Shown in pieces: positions 1-9,606 of a stretch of DNA of 64,000 nt. Made by a program: the position numbers and the translations under genes. Numbering within the stretch: the first letter of the stretch is position 1; each line of letters starts with the position of its first letter. The stretch comes from Syntrophaceae bacterium UBA6087 (GTDB taxonomy: Bacteria > Desulfobacterota > Desulfomonilia > UBA1062): the NCBI GenBank assembly GCA_002448235.1, contig DIXF01000014.1, positions 1 through 64,000 on the forward strand, written 5' to 3'. Below the pieces are notes generated by a model. That model saw only the letters and a program-made list of their open reading frames with translations, ran no database searches and had not been told where the DNA came from.

Positions 1-44
1 CCCTATTTGATGACAGGCCCTAGTATACAGACGCGCACAATATA

Positions 45-575
45 TCAGCTAAAGCCGGTTTCAGTATGATCATTACCCAAATATACTCTGGGCGGTTGTC
101 CAATTACTGTTGCACCTGCAGGTATATCTTTGCTGATGACAGTCCCAGCACCTATAATGGCGTTTTCTCCTATGGTCACTCCCGGTAATATAATAGAACC
201 GAATCCGATATAGGCGCCTTTTTTGATAATAACGCCCTTCACGTACTTCTTGTCCTTGAAATACTCGCTCATGTGGGTTGGGTAGTATGAATGGGCAAGT
301 ATCGATGTCCGTGCAATGATTGTGACTTCATCTTCAATTGTCACGAGGTCAGGCTCGGCATCGTCAATGAAGACCTCGTTGCCGATGAAAACTTCTCTGC
401 CGATTTTAACCCCACGCAGCCGGTGTAGGAAAACGCGCTGGTTTGGGAATAGGGGAAGGTATCTGGCAATGCAGTGAATGAAGCGGTTCAGGATAGCCCT
501 TGGCATGTTGAGTCCCTTTGATCTTTCGCTCAAAGGAATTTTGCCCATATATTTGTTTTCGCTAATCATTGGCAA
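45..575 (-). CDS. Hexapeptide-repeat O-acyltransferase (WbbJ-like)
   Basis: A 176-residue protein whose second half is a left-handed beta-helix of hexapeptide repeats. The turns GREVFIGNEVFI, then GAYIGFGSIILPGV and GENAIIGAGTVI are visible, and a GQPPRVYLG tail closes the helix as in maltose/serine-type acetyltransferases. The family moves an acetyl or similar acyl group from CoA onto a sugar or nucleotide sugar; here the substrate is probably a cell-surface glycan. A His in the AHSYYPTH segment is a reasonable catalytic candidate. Its ATG follows directly after the stop of the upstream glycosyltransferase, so the two are probably translated together. The acceptor cannot be told from sequence. 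Confidence 0.85.
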   Translation of the reverse strand: MPMISENKYMGKIPLSERSKGLNMPRAILNRFIHCIARYLPLFPNQRVFLHRLRGVKIGREVFIGNEVFIDDAEPDLVTIEDEVTIIARTSILAHSYYPTHMSEYFKDKKYVKGVIIKKGAYIGFGSIILPGVTIGENAIIGAGTVISKDIPAGATVIGQPPRVYLGNDHTETGFS

Positions 576-1529
576 TCACTTGCTTTTCAAGTCTTTGTTC
601 GCTTCCATGTCGAACCACATGGCAAAGAGAGAGAACATGCTTGCGCTCATGAACGAGAACATTGCTGCCAGGGCGTTTATGGGCGGAATATGTCCGATGT
701 CATACCAGAACCAGAAGAGCCTTATGAAAAGAATGACAGTGAGGATCCCGAAGAGCCCACCGAGCGTGTAGAAAAAGATAAGGGGGTGGAAGTCCCGGAT
801 AATGTATTTCTGCTTCATCCGCCAGAAAAACATCCTGAGCAGGAGCCAGCCGATGGTGAACATCACCTTGAAGACATTCATCTTCGAGTTCTCGCCCACG
901 TTGTAGAGAGGTTTTACCGGGACATCTGCAACCCGGAAGTTATAAACGTTCAGCCTGACGAGGAGATCGTTTGGCTGACCGAACCGCTTGTACATCTTGT
1001 CCCAGTCGATGGTGTGGAGCGCCTTGCTGTTTATTGCTGTATAGCCGGACTGGAAGTCCGCAATATGCCAGTACCCCGAGGCAATTTTTGTAAGCAGGGA
1101 AAGAAACGCGTTTCCGAAGTACCTGACTTTAGGGATCTTCTCGTATGCTTCGCCAGTGAAGAGCCTGTTGCCCTTCGAGTAGTCCACCTTGTCTTCCACT
1201 ACAGGGTCGAGAATTGCAGGAAGGTCCGCAGGATCCATCTGGCCGTCTCCGTCCATCCTTACAGCGACATCGCAGCTGTTATCTCTGGCCCATTTATAGC
1301 CGGTTGCCAGCGATCCGCCACATCCCTGGTTCTCCTCATGCCGCAGCAGAATAACCTTCTTATTATTCTGTTGGTGCCGCAAAACCACTCCTGCAGTATC
1401 GTCCATGCTGACATCATCGATCACAACAATCCTGTCGACGAAATATGGAATAGTTTCGATCACTTTGCCAATCTGTGTCTCCTCGTTGTGGGCGGGGATT
1501 ACTACATGAATGCTTTTGTCTTTATACAT
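576..1529 (-). CDS. Family 2 glycosyltransferase with C-terminal membrane anchor
   Basis: A 317-residue GT-A enzyme. The N-terminus has the nucleotide-sugar fold (VVIPAHNEE, then IDDVSMDDT) and a DxD-type metal site in RMDGDGQMDP. Two hydrophobic segments near residues 250-305 (FHPLIFFYTLGGLFGIL and the following one) anchor it in the inner membrane, as in polyprenyl-phosphate mannosyl/glucosyl transferases. The likely role is to load a sugar onto a polyprenyl phosphate or lipid-linked glycan. The start is supported by a GAGG just upstream. It forms a two-gene unit with the acyltransferase. Donor and acceptor are unknown. Confidence 0.85.
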   Translation of the reverse strand: MYKDKSIHVVIPAHNEETQIGKVIETIPYFVDRIVVIDDVSMDDTAGVVLRHQQNNKKVILLRHEENQGCGGSLATGYKWARDNSCDVAVRMDGDGQMDPADLPAILDPVVEDKVDYSKGNRLFTGEAYEKIPKVRYFGNAFLSLLTKIASGYWHIADFQSGYTAINSKALHTIDWDKMYKRFGQPNDLLVRLNVYNFRVADVPVKPLYNVGENSKMNVFKVMFTIGWLLLRMFFWRMKQKYIIRDFHPLIFFYTLGGLFGILTVILFIRLFWFWYDIGHIPPINALAAMFSFMSASMFSLFAMWFDMEANKDLKSK

Positions 1530-2013
1530 GTGCTATCCTCGGTAATGGAGTATCTCCAGTTCTTGTAGGTAAGAGGTTGAATACCATGACACCCCTTATG
1601 CAGTTGATCAATATAATTGCACGAAATAATTAATGCCATATTTTCATTATCATGTGTCATATGCCATCTAATAACTCCCTCAGTGCATCGCCACATAACT
1701 ATAGAAATTGTGCAAAAGACTCAGGGACTCCGTCCGCAATGGGTGAAAGAAAATCAACCCCCACTCTCAACGCAATCGGAGTAATTATCTGGAATGATTA
1801 ATGAACTGTCAAGAATATTGTATTTATATATGTTTTCAGAAGGGGGGAAGTGCAATTTGTCAGTGTTGAAAGGCTTCTGCAGCAGGGGCTTGCGCCTATC
1901 TCTCCATGCGGCCTTGAAAATATCCATAGGAAACCATGGAAAGTTCGAGAATAATCCATTGAACAAGCAAACTGCCTGGTGGTATAAAACATGTCAAAAC
2001 AAACCGGGCTTGC
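1530..2013. other. Intergenic region between divergent glycan genes
   Basis: This 484-bp stretch separates the minus-strand glycosyltransferase from the plus-strand TPR protein. It is clearly more AT-rich than its flanks and should hold the promoters of both genes. I found no promoter pair close to consensus, no hairpin with a T tract and no convincing short gene. The open frames in it have no codon or motif support. Confidence 0.6.
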
Positions 2014-4053
2014 ATGATGGGAAAGCAGAAAAAAATCCGCGGCAGCAGCAGAATGAATCAAAGTCCTGCTGCCGGTCGACAGACTGAGCCGGGGAAGGTC
2101 AACAGAAAGCTATTACACATGGCTGCCTTTTTTTTCGTTTCAGCGGGCATTGTCTGCGGGATCTATTCAAATACCATAAGAGCCCCGTTCCTTTTCGATG
2201 ATCTTCCCAATATAACGAACAATGTTTTCATCCGGCTGAACGATCTGACCTTTCAGGGATTGATGGATGTAGGATTCAACAGCATCTGCAGCAATCGCCC
2301 CGTAGCGAATATCAGTTTTGCGTTGAACTATTACCTGGATGGATATGATGTGGCAGGCTATCATGCAGTGAATATCGCGATACATCTGGCCGGCACCCTG
2401 CTGCTTTTTCTGCTGCTGAAGATGACCCTCGAGCTATGCCGGGGCAGGGGGACAGGAGGGCTGATAATGCCCGAGCATATGGAGCCCTGGCTGGCAGCAT
2501 CGGCCGCGGCAATCGTGTGGGCGGTGCACCCTACCCATACCCAGTCGGTAACCTACCTCGTCCAGCGGATGGTGAGCATGGCTTCGATGTTCTATCTGCT
2601 GTCAATGGTGCTCTACATCAGGGGCAGGATCATGGCGGGCAGCTGGAAGTGGGCCCTCTATGGCGGAAGCGCACTATCCGGCCTCCTGGCAGTGGGGTCA
2701 AAGGAGATCGCGCTTACCCTGCCTTTCTTCATTTTTTTATACGAGTGGTATTTTTTCCAGGATCTGGATAAAGCCTGGCTGAAAAAGCAGACGATCAGGT
2801 TTTCCCTGGCCCTCGTTGTTGTCCTGGTGCTGGTCCTTGCCTACTCGAAGTTTTCCAATCCGTTCAACGTTCTGAGCGGATACAGCAGCCGTGAGTTCAC
2901 ATTGGGCCAGCGGGTGCTGACCGAGTTCAGGGTCGTGATGCACTATATCGGCCTGATAGCGTTGCCGCATCCTTCGCGATTGATCCTGGATTATGATTTC
3001 CCCCTGTCGTATTCTCCCATAAGGCCGGTGACCACGCTCCTGTCCATGGTCACAATTCTTGGCCTTCTGGCCTGTGCTGTTTTCGTTGCAAAAAAGGACA
3101 AGCTGGTCTCCTTCGCCATTCTCTGGTTTTTCGGCAATCTGGTGACCGAGTCGTCTATCATACCCCTGGAGCTTATCTATGAGCACCGGATCTATCTGCC
3201 CTCGATGTTCGTGATCCCGATCGCTGTTTTCGCGATCATCCGGTATGCGAGGCCCAGGTGGGCCCATGTTGCCATAATAGGCCTCCTGGTGGCCGTGTTC
3301 TCGTTCTGGACCTATGAGAGGAATGCCGTGTGGGCCGATGAGATTGCCTTCTGGAAAGACAATGTGGAAAAGATGCCGACCAGGGCGCGGGCTCGCCAGA
3401 ATTATGGAGAAGCCCTCTCTCGTGCGGAGAGGCATGATGAAGCCATCATTCAGTCTGAAGAGGCTGTCAGGCTCGCCCCTGAAGATCATCGCACGCTCAA
3501 CTGCCTGGGCGCGGTTTATCTACGCAGCGGCAAAGCCGACAAAGCCCTGAGTTTTCTCACCAAGGCTATGGAGCTGGATCCCCTGTATGTCGAGACCTAT
3601 AACAACCGGGGCAAAGCCCTGATGCAGCTGAACAGATTGAACGAGGCAATCGTCGACCTCAGGAAGGCGGTTTCCCTCCACCCGAATTTTTACGAGGCCC
3701 ACAATAACCTGGGCGCCGCCTACATGGAGCTGGGCGAATACCAGAAGTCGGCGGTCGCGTTCTCCAGGGCAGTGGAGCTGAATCCCGGCTCTATCGAAGG
3801 CCACTACAACCTCGGCATTCTTTACATCAGGCTGGGCATGGATTCTGAAGCAAGCCGTGCGTTTTCACAGGTCGTGACACTGAACCCCGATGTGGAAGCT
3901 GCGCACCTCATCCTCGCCGATATCCTGCAGAAGAGCGGCGACAGGGAAGGGGCCCTCCGGCACCTCAGGCAGGCATTGCGGATCAACCCGGGCAACCTGA
4001 GAGTGAGGCAGGCACTTGAAGGAACCGGGGCAGGAAGCCCGGGGATCGATTAA
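2014..4053 (+). CDS. TMTC-like multi-pass membrane protein with TPR repeats
   Basis: A 679-residue protein in two halves. Residues about 35-430 are multi-pass membrane with a large first loop carrying an Asp-Asp pair at 62-63 (FLFDDLPNITNN). This layout resembles GT-C glycosyltransferases and eukaryotic TMTC proteins, where an acidic pair sits in the first luminal loop. Residues about 450-670 are tandem TPR repeats (for example AHNNLGAAYMELGEYQKSAVAFSR, here split: AHNNLGAAYMEL then GEYQKSAVAFSR). It is one of four such paralogues in the region and the most divergent. A polyprenyl-phosphate-dependent sugar transferase is the best guess, with the TPRs recruiting a protein. The start is weakly supported (no clear ribosome site; ATG also at 2017 and 2053). 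Confidence 0.75.
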   Translation: MMGKQKKIRGSSRMNQSPAAGRQTEPGKVNRKLLHMAAFFFVSAGIVCGIYSNTIRAPFLFDDLPNITNNVFIRLNDLTFQGLMDVGFNSICSNRPVANISFALNYYLDGYDVAGYHAVNIAIHLAGTLLLFLLLKMTLELCRGRGTGGLIMPEHMEPWLAASAAAIVWAVHPTHTQSVTYLVQRMVSMASMFYLLSMVLYIRGRIMAGSWKWALYGGSALSGLLAVGSKEIALTLPFFIFLYEWYFFQDLDKAWLKKQTIRFSLALVVVLVLVLAYSKFSNPFNVLSGYSSREFTLGQRVLTEFRVVMHYIGLIALPHPSRLILDYDFPLSYSPIRPVTTLLSMVTILGLLACAVFVAKKDKLVSFAILWFFGNLVTESSIIPLELIYEHRIYLPSMFVIPIAVFAIIRYARPRWAHVAIIGLLVAVFSFWTYERNAVWADEIAFWKDNVEKMPTRARARQNYGEALSRAERHDEAIIQSEEAVRLAPEDHRTLNCLGAVYLRSGKADKALSFLTKAMELDPLYVETYNNRGKALMQLNRLNEAIVDLRKAVSLHPNFYEAHNNLGAAYMELGEYQKSAVAFSRAVELNPGSIEGHYNLGILYIRLGMDSEASRAFSQVVTLNPDVEAAHLILADILQKSGDREGALRHLRQALRINPGNLRVRQALEGTGAGSPGID

Positions 4054-4091
4054 ACATTATCTGTTGGACCACTGATAACAGGGCAATGCCT

Positions 4092-5240
4092 TCAGGGCTC
4101 GTTCATCCCCAGGGACACGGCGGGTTCATTCTCTTCCTTGAGAGCCTCTTCCGGACGCAGGGCTTCTTTCCCATCGCGGGTCGTCTTGGTTACGCTGACG
4201 CCGATGACCATGGCCGAGGCAAGGCCGATGAGGATGACCGGGACCAGATGGAAAAAGTGATAGGTCAGGATCATGCCCGCAGCCTCTTTCGCGGGGATGC
4301 CGAATATCATCAGCCCGAACACGCCGCCTGCTTCCCAGAGACCCCAGAATCCCGGCACCGAGGGCAGCATGATGGCGAAGCAGACGATGATCTCCACGGC
4401 AAAGGCCTGGAGGAAGGTGATATGGATGCCCGGGCATCCGAAGGCAAGCACCCACAGCGAGAGCCCAAGGAGCCACCAGAGGATAAACGACTGCACCAGG
4501 CACAAAAAGAGAAGCCCGGGGCTCTTCAGGATGTCGAAGCCCACGGAAAGGTTGTCCACGAAATGGGTGATCTTTCTGAAGATGCGCTCGCGGATGGTTT
4601 CCCGTGCGTGATCGTGGACAAAGAAAAGGGCGTCGGGTATTCTCAGGATGACCCTATTGATGAGCTTCCTCGTCTTTGAAAAGCTGATGAGCATGATTAT
4701 CGCGATGAGTGCGAGGCTGATCTCGAGGGTGAAGGTAAAGAGCTTGCTCAGCAGTGCCGGGCTCAGGTTGTAGCCGGCAAAGGTTACGTTGATGGAGCTG
4801 TCGATGGTGATGGTTGCCAGGATATAGATGAAAAATACGAGCAGGCACAGGGCATCGAAGATCCTCTCGATGGCGACCGTGCCGAGCACCTTTGAAAATT
4901 CGACATGCTCTCTCTTGTGATAAATGGCGGGACGGGCGATCTCCCCGACTCTACCGGGCAGGATGCAGTTCAGCATGAAGCCTATGACCAGGGGGTGGAA
5001 GGCGCTCATGAAGCCTGATCTCTTCACCGGCAGCAGGATGACCTGCCACCGCCAGATGCGTATCGCATAGCTCAAGAGCGCGATGAGGAGGGAAGGGATG
5101 ATCCACCAGTAATTGATCCTTCTCAAGTAGGAGGCAAGCTCCTTCAGCGGGATGTTCTGAAACGTGAAATACAAGGCAGCCGCTGAAAAGAGCAGACCTA
5201 TTCCCAAAGAAAAGAGGGTTTTCTTGTTAAAAGAAATCAT
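4092..5240 (-). CDS. YbhN/AglD-type membrane protein (LPG synthase TM-region family)
   Basis: A 382-residue integral membrane protein with about eight hydrophobic segments, matching the UPF0104 / lysylphosphatidylglycerol-synthase transmembrane family. Family hallmarks seen include the NCILPGRVGEIARP segment near residue 90 and LPSVPGFWGLWEAGG near residue 290. It lacks the soluble aminoacyl-transfer domain of MprF, so it is not a complete LPG synthase. Stand-alone members are found beside glycan and hopanoid genes and are thought to move or modify lipid-linked substrates. It converges on the TPR gene at 2014-4053 with a gap under 40 bp. The exact function is not known. Confidence 0.8.
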   Translation of the reverse strand: MISFNKKTLFSLGIGLLFSAAALYFTFQNIPLKELASYLRRINYWWIIPSLLIALLSYAIRIWRWQVILLPVKRSGFMSAFHPLVIGFMLNCILPGRVGEIARPAIYHKREHVEFSKVLGTVAIERIFDALCLLVFFIYILATITIDSSINVTFAGYNLSPALLSKLFTFTLEISLALIAIIMLISFSKTRKLINRVILRIPDALFFVHDHARETIRERIFRKITHFVDNLSVGFDILKSPGLLFLCLVQSFILWWLLGLSLWVLAFGCPGIHITFLQAFAVEIIVCFAIMLPSVPGFWGLWEAGGVFGLMIFGIPAKEAAGMILTYHFFHLVPVILIGLASAMVIGVSVTKTTRDGKEALRPEEALKEENEPAVSLGMNEP

Positions 5241-5558
5241 TCGGCTTTCCAGGCAGCAGCATCTTGGCAGTCAGTGAAAACAGTCAGCATAAAAATTGTC
5301 TCATCCCGAAGCAGATCCCCTCGGCTTTTTCCTGTCCGGCATGCCCGTGGGGTGTATGCCTCGATATATGTATTGTGCCCGGGCTCCCGATTGTTTATGC
5401 ATAAGATAGCAATTAGTGAGCAGTTTTTGGATGCCCACCGTAACAATATCTATTCCCTTTAGGCGATTGCAGCGGTCATTGTCAACCCGGAAAGATCCGG
5501 CAATCATTCTCAAAGCTTACGGAGCGCCCAGGTCTTGGGACCGGAAATGATGATACCC
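5241..5558. other. Intergenic region between two minus-strand genes
   Basis: 318 bp lying between the start of the YbhN-like gene and the end of the next TPR gene. A short CCGGA-AAGA-TCCGG hairpin lies near 5490-5503 but has no T tract on the minus strand. The promoter of the YbhN-like gene should be here; I could not pick out a good one. No gene seen. Confidence 0.5.
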
Positions 5559-7730
5559 CTACTGGTTCATCAGATCGTTCACAAAAGAGGTGTTTCTGAT
5601 GCTCTCGAGATCGGGATCTTTTTTCAGCAGATCCCAGTTCCGGAAACCTTTGTCAATGGACTGTTTCAGCCAGCCGACCGCGTCATCCGGCATGCTCTGT
5701 TTTGCGTAGATGCACGCCAGGTTGTAGTAAACGTCCGGATTGTCCGGCTGGAGCCGCTTCATCCTGAGGAGGACATCAACCGCGTTGGCATAATCTTTCT
5801 TCTCCGAATAGGTCAGGACCAGCCCATTATACGCGTTTATGTCGTTTGCGCGAGCCGACAGGGCCTTTTCATACTGGGCGATAGCCTGGTCGTACTCGGA
5901 CTGCTGACGGAGAATGTCGCCGAGTCTGGTGAGCAGGAGGGGGTTGGCAGGATCGCTTGCGAGAGCCTGCCGGATCCTTGAGATCAATTGCTCGGTATTT
6001 TTCTGAGCTGCTGCAGCTTGTCGGAGGCTGTTTACCGCATCCGGGAAATCCGGCCGCAGATCGACGGCCCTCTTGTAGTGTTCGACGGCTTTCCGGGTGT
6101 TTCCCTTCTGAAGATACGCATTGCCGATGTTATAGTAAACCCCTTCCTGATACGGGTTCAAGCGCAGGGCTTCAAGATAATACTCGATCGCGGCATCGTA
6201 ATTGCCGGTTGCCAGCATAACGCCGCCGAGATTGTTATACACATCCCCTTTCTGAGAATGTATCTTCAGGCACTCACGGAACTGCTCTTCTGCTTCGCCA
6301 TATCGCCTCATATTAAAGAGTGCGATCCCGAGATTGTTGCGGGGGTCCAGGAAATAAGGCTTGATCGCAATAGACTGCCGGTACTCTCTGATTGCCCCCT
6401 CGAGATCGCCTTTTTCAGAGAAGGCTAACCCGAGGCAGTTGTGTGCCATATAATTGTTCTTTGTCACGTCGAGGGCATGCGTGAAGAGCGTTTCGCTGTT
6501 TTTCCAGTAACCGGTCTGACTCCATGTCAGGGCCATCAGGATCGGAATCGCCAGGATGCCTGCCGCAGCTGCAACCTGCCTGCCGTTCTTCCATCTGGCG
6601 GACAGTTCGGATACTCCCCAGGACAAGGCGGCGAATATTCCGATAAAGGGGAGGTACGCATAGCGGTCTGCCATCTCCGGCCAGACGCCTGCCTGGAAAA
6701 CTCCAAGGAATGGCGCAAGGCTGCCCAGAAACCAGAGCCAGCCTACGATATAGTACGGATGCCTGGCGATCACCCGCAGAGCCGCTGCCGTGATGAGAAC
6801 GATGAGCAGGACCGCACCGGCTGTCTGCCAGACGGGTATCATTGTCGGGTAAGGATAGAAGATTGCCAGGTCCTGGGGCCAGAAAAGCTTTCCAAGATAC
6901 TTCACAGTGGAAACGACCGCGTTGGAGAGCCGAAGGTCGAGGGGAACCGATTCCGAGCTGTACAGACCCATTTTTACATTGGCCCCATGCAGGTTTATCA
7001 GGAATGATATCAGGGATAGAGCCAGGAACGGGACCTTTTCCATGACAAGCCGGGTGACAGGGGCACCCTGTAAAACCGTTCTTCCGCCGTCCTTTTCATC
7101 GGCCCTCGCGAAACCGATCCGCTTGAGCGGCCAGAGGTCGAGCAGGAGCAGAACGAACGGCAAAGTCATGAGCACGGGCTTTGCGAGCAGGCCGAGCGCG
7201 AACATCACGAGTGTGAGGATGTATCTCTTCCCGTCCGGCCTGTCGGTGTAGAAGCAATAGGCGAGCAGTGTCAGCATGAAGAAGAGCCCGCTCAATACAT
7301 TGTTCAGCTCGGCAACCCATGCGACCGACTCGACATTTATGGGATGAAGGGCAAACAGGAGTGCGACGAAGACGCTCTGCCAGTATGCGCCGGTCATTCT
7401 CCTGAAAAGGTAAAAAAGCAGGACGCTGTTTGCGGCGTGAAGGATCAGGCTCATCATGTGGAAAGCAGCCGGATTCAGCCCGAAAAAGGCATGGCCTGCT
7501 GCATATCCGAGCCACGTGAGCGGTCCGCACCATGATTCCGGTCCGAAGGAAAACAGGAAGTTGTCCCAGGTGATGCCTGAGAGGACATGGCTCTGCCCGG
7601 TGAGCTGGAGCGGATCGTCCATATTCACGAAGCCGTTCCCGATCGTACCGAAGTAGGCGATGACGACTAACAGGACCAGGATAAAACAATAAGAAATATC
7701 TTTATAGGCATTGACTGATTTTTGATCCAT
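5559..7730 (-). CDS. TMTC-like multi-pass membrane protein with TPR repeats
   Basis: A 723-residue protein. The open frame extends further upstream, but the ATG at 7730 is preferred: it has a GAGAGGA ribosome site 5 bases before it and keeps the gene clear of the divergent glycosyltransferase. The N-terminal half is a multi-pass membrane domain with the Asp-Asp pair at 38-39 (GFVNMDDPLQL) and a HPINVESVAWVAE loop shared with the paralogues at 16141 and 18498. The C-terminal third is TPR repeats ending in a shared cap (YYNLACIYAKQ, then DKGFRNWDLLKKDPDL). A GT-C-type glycosyltransferase role is inferred from the topology and the acidic pair. Confidence 0.8.
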   Translation of the reverse strand: MDQKSVNAYKDISYCFILVLLVVIAYFGTIGNGFVNMDDPLQLTGQSHVLSGITWDNFLFSFGPESWCGPLTWLGYAAGHAFFGLNPAAFHMMSLILHAANSVLLFYLFRRMTGAYWQSVFVALLFALHPINVESVAWVAELNNVLSGLFFMLTLLAYCFYTDRPDGKRYILTLVMFALGLLAKPVLMTLPFVLLLLDLWPLKRIGFARADEKDGGRTVLQGAPVTRLVMEKVPFLALSLISFLINLHGANVKMGLYSSESVPLDLRLSNAVVSTVKYLGKLFWPQDLAIFYPYPTMIPVWQTAGAVLLIVLITAAALRVIARHPYYIVGWLWFLGSLAPFLGVFQAGVWPEMADRYAYLPFIGIFAALSWGVSELSARWKNGRQVAAAAGILAIPILMALTWSQTGYWKNSETLFTHALDVTKNNYMAHNCLGLAFSEKGDLEGAIREYRQSIAIKPYFLDPRNNLGIALFNMRRYGEAEEQFRECLKIHSQKGDVYNNLGGVMLATGNYDAAIEYYLEALRLNPYQEGVYYNIGNAYLQKGNTRKAVEHYKRAVDLRPDFPDAVNSLRQAAAAQKNTEQLISRIRQALASDPANPLLLTRLGDILRQQSEYDQAIAQYEKALSARANDINAYNGLVLTYSEKKDYANAVDVLLRMKRLQPDNPDVYYNLACIYAKQSMPDDAVGWLKQSIDKGFRNWDLLKKDPDLESIRNTSFVNDLMNQ

Positions 7731-7801
7731 CAAGATCCTCTCGATTCTATTCTTCGGAAATAACACCTCATTTTTAAATATACCTTTTTGGGTAAAAAGT
7801 G

Positions 7802-7807
7802 TATAAT
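7802..7807 (+). promoter_or_regulatory. Candidate -10 element of the 7893-11637 gene run
   Basis: A perfect TATAAT lies about 85 bases before the glycosyltransferase at 7893, in an AT-rich divergent gap. No good -35 box is found 16-18 bases upstream, so this is a tentative call. Confidence 0.3.
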
Positions 7808-7892
7808 TTAATTGTGATAAATTTCCTGGCAGAATACGCGAAGGGAGCTTGATTGAAAAGGACTTATTTGCATTGACAGGAGCATTACCGTC

Positions 7893-8846
7893 ATGGGCGT
7901 TTCCGTAATAGTTCCGGTATATAACAGCGGCACGATCCTCCCTGACCTGGTTTCCAGGCTGGCTCCGGTTCTGGAGTCCTTCGGCAGCGAGTATGAGCTT
8001 GTCCTCGTGAATGACGGGAGCAGGGATCAGAGCTGGGAAGCAATCTGTAATCTGGTCTCGCACCACCCATGGGTAAGAGGCATCAACCTCATGAGGAATT
8101 ACGGCCAGCACAATGCTCTGCTATGCGGCATCAGGGCTGCGCGGTATGACATCGTCGTCACCATGGACGACGATCTTCAGCATCCCCCCGAAGAGATACC
8201 CAAGCTTGTCGAAAAGCTCGGGGAGGGGTATGACGTGGTCTATGGCTCACCGGTTCAGGAGAGGCACGGCCTGTGGCGAGACATGGCTTCGATCATCACC
8301 AAATCGTCGCTCAAGGCAACCATAGGCGTGGAGACTGCCCAGATGGCAAGCGCTTTCCGGGCATTCCGGACACAGATCCGGCAGGCCTTTGCGGATTACC
8401 GGGGTTCCTTTGTTTCGCTGGATGTTCTGCTCACCTGGGGTACGACGCGGTTCACCGCGGTGGCGGTAAGGCACGATGCGCGCAAGGCAGGCGTCTCGAA
8501 CTATACGCTCTGGAAGCTTATCACGCACGCTTTCAATATGATTACGGGGTTCAGCTCTCTCCCCCTCCAGGTCGCAAGCATCCTGGGCTTCCTTTTCACA
8601 ATTATTGGATTCGTGATCCTGGTCTTCGTCATCGGGAATTATATAATCAATGGCGGAGGCGTCCCCGGGTTCTCCTTCCTCGCCTGTGCAATAGCGATAT
8701 TCTCCGGCGTGCAGTTGTTGATGCTGGGTATTTTTGGGGAGTATCTGGCCAGGATTCATTTCAGGACCATGGACCGTCCCAGCAGCGTCATTCGTGAAAC
8801 GACAGGGCCTTCCGATGTGAAATCAAGGAAAATACATGAGCGATGA
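7893..8846 (+). CDS. ArnC/DPM1-like family 2 glycosyltransferase
   Basis: A 317-residue membrane-anchored GT-A enzyme of the polyprenyl-phosphate sugar transferase type. SVIVPVYNSG opens the fold, VNDGSRDQSW follows, and TMDDDLQHPPEE is the metal-binding DxD region. Two C-terminal membrane spans (around LGFLFTIIGFVILVFVIG and LACAIAIFSGVQLLMLGIF) match the ArnC layout. In that family the sugar is moved from a nucleotide onto undecaprenyl phosphate. It begins a run of overlapping genes with the acetyltransferase, methyltransferase and RffA-type aminotransferase, so the sugar is likely the dideoxyamino sugar they make; this last step is inference. Confidence 0.85.
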   Translation: MGVSVIVPVYNSGTILPDLVSRLAPVLESFGSEYELVLVNDGSRDQSWEAICNLVSHHPWVRGINLMRNYGQHNALLCGIRAARYDIVVTMDDDLQHPPEEIPKLVEKLGEGYDVVYGSPVQERHGLWRDMASIITKSSLKATIGVETAQMASAFRAFRTQIRQAFADYRGSFVSLDVLLTWGTTRFTAVAVRHDARKAGVSNYTLWKLITHAFNMITGFSSLPLQVASILGFLFTIIGFVILVFVIGNYIINGGGVPGFSFLACAIAIFSGVQLLMLGIFGEYLARIHFRTMDRPSSVIRETTGPSDVKSRKIHER

Positions 8847-9606
8847 AGGTCTTCGGATTTCCCTTTCCCGCATAGACGAAGAACGCTTCGGAATAATAAC
8901 CGCCAAAGCGGAAGGATTGACAGTCGAGAATATTCCCGATGCGCTGAAGTTCTGCAAAAACAATATGGTCCGCCTGCTTATGACGCGGTGCCCCACACAC
9001 GACCTGTCCGTTGTGCAGGAGATCGAGAACGGCGGCTTCTCGCTCATGGACACACTCACCTACTATTCATGCAATCTCAGGAAGAATCCGCCGCCCGGGT
9101 ACACCTCGGAAATACAGATAAGACCCTTTAATCCGGGAGAAGAAGATATTGTCAAAGCCATCGCTTCCGAGGCCTTCGACGGCTATCTCGGCCACTATCA
9201 CGCGGACGCCAGACTGGAGAAAGCGAAGTGCGACGAAGTATATACTGACTGGGCGTACAAGTCGTGCCTTTCCAGAGAAGCAGCTGACGAGGTTTTTATT
9301 GCCGAAATGAAAGGCAGAGTCATCGGCTTCGGCACGGTTCGCGCCAACAGCGCCGATGAGGGGCAGTATATCCTTGCCGGTGTTCTGCGATCGTACCAGG
9401 GGCTGGGGGTCTATCGTATGATCCTCGTCAACTGCATGAAATGGTGCGTTCAAAAAGACATCGGATCGATCATTACGGCAACTCAGGTCACCAATCTGCC
9501 GGTTCAGAAAGTATGGATACGCCTCGGATTCGAGCCTTACTGCTCGTACTATACCTTCCATAAATGGTTTGACTGGTCTCAGGACGGAAGCCTCAAACGG
9601 CCATGA
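8836..9606 (+). CDS. WecD-like GNAT N-acetyltransferase
   Basis: A 256-residue protein with a C-terminal GNAT fold. The acetyl-CoA pyrophosphate loop is LRSYQGLGVYRMIL near residues 193-206. The N-terminal part (RLLMTRCPTHDLSVVQEIENGG, here quoted in two pieces: RLLMTRCPTHDL and SVVQEIENGG) is typical of WecD-related enzymes that acetylate the 4-amino group of dTDP-4-amino-4,6-dideoxy-sugars. An RffA/WecE-type aminotransferase two genes downstream makes exactly such a substrate, which strengthens the call. It overlaps the preceding gene by 11 bases and the next by 4, so the run is one operon. Confidence 0.75.
   Translation: MSDEGLRISLSRIDEERFGIITAKAEGLTVENIPDALKFCKNNMVRLLMTRCPTHDLSVVQEIENGGFSLMDTLTYYSCNLRKNPPPGYTSEIQIRPFNPGEEDIVKAIASEAFDGYLGHYHADARLEKAKCDEVYTDWAYKSCLSREAADEVFIAEMKGRVIGFGTVRANSADEGQYILAGVLRSYQGLGVYRMILVNCMKWCVQKDIGSIITATQVTNLPVQKVWIRLGFEPYCSYYTFHKWFDWSQDGSLKRP

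Noticed and set aside
690..1568. A 292-codon plus-strand open frame opposite the glycosyltransferase
   Set aside because: It is a shadow of the minus-strand gene; the glycosyltransferase has clear motifs and the opposite frame has none.
7731..8111. Extension of the 5559-7730 gene to an earlier start at 8111
   Set aside because: It would overlap the divergent glycosyltransferase by over 200 bases and add residues with no family match; the ATG at 7730 has a good ribosome site.
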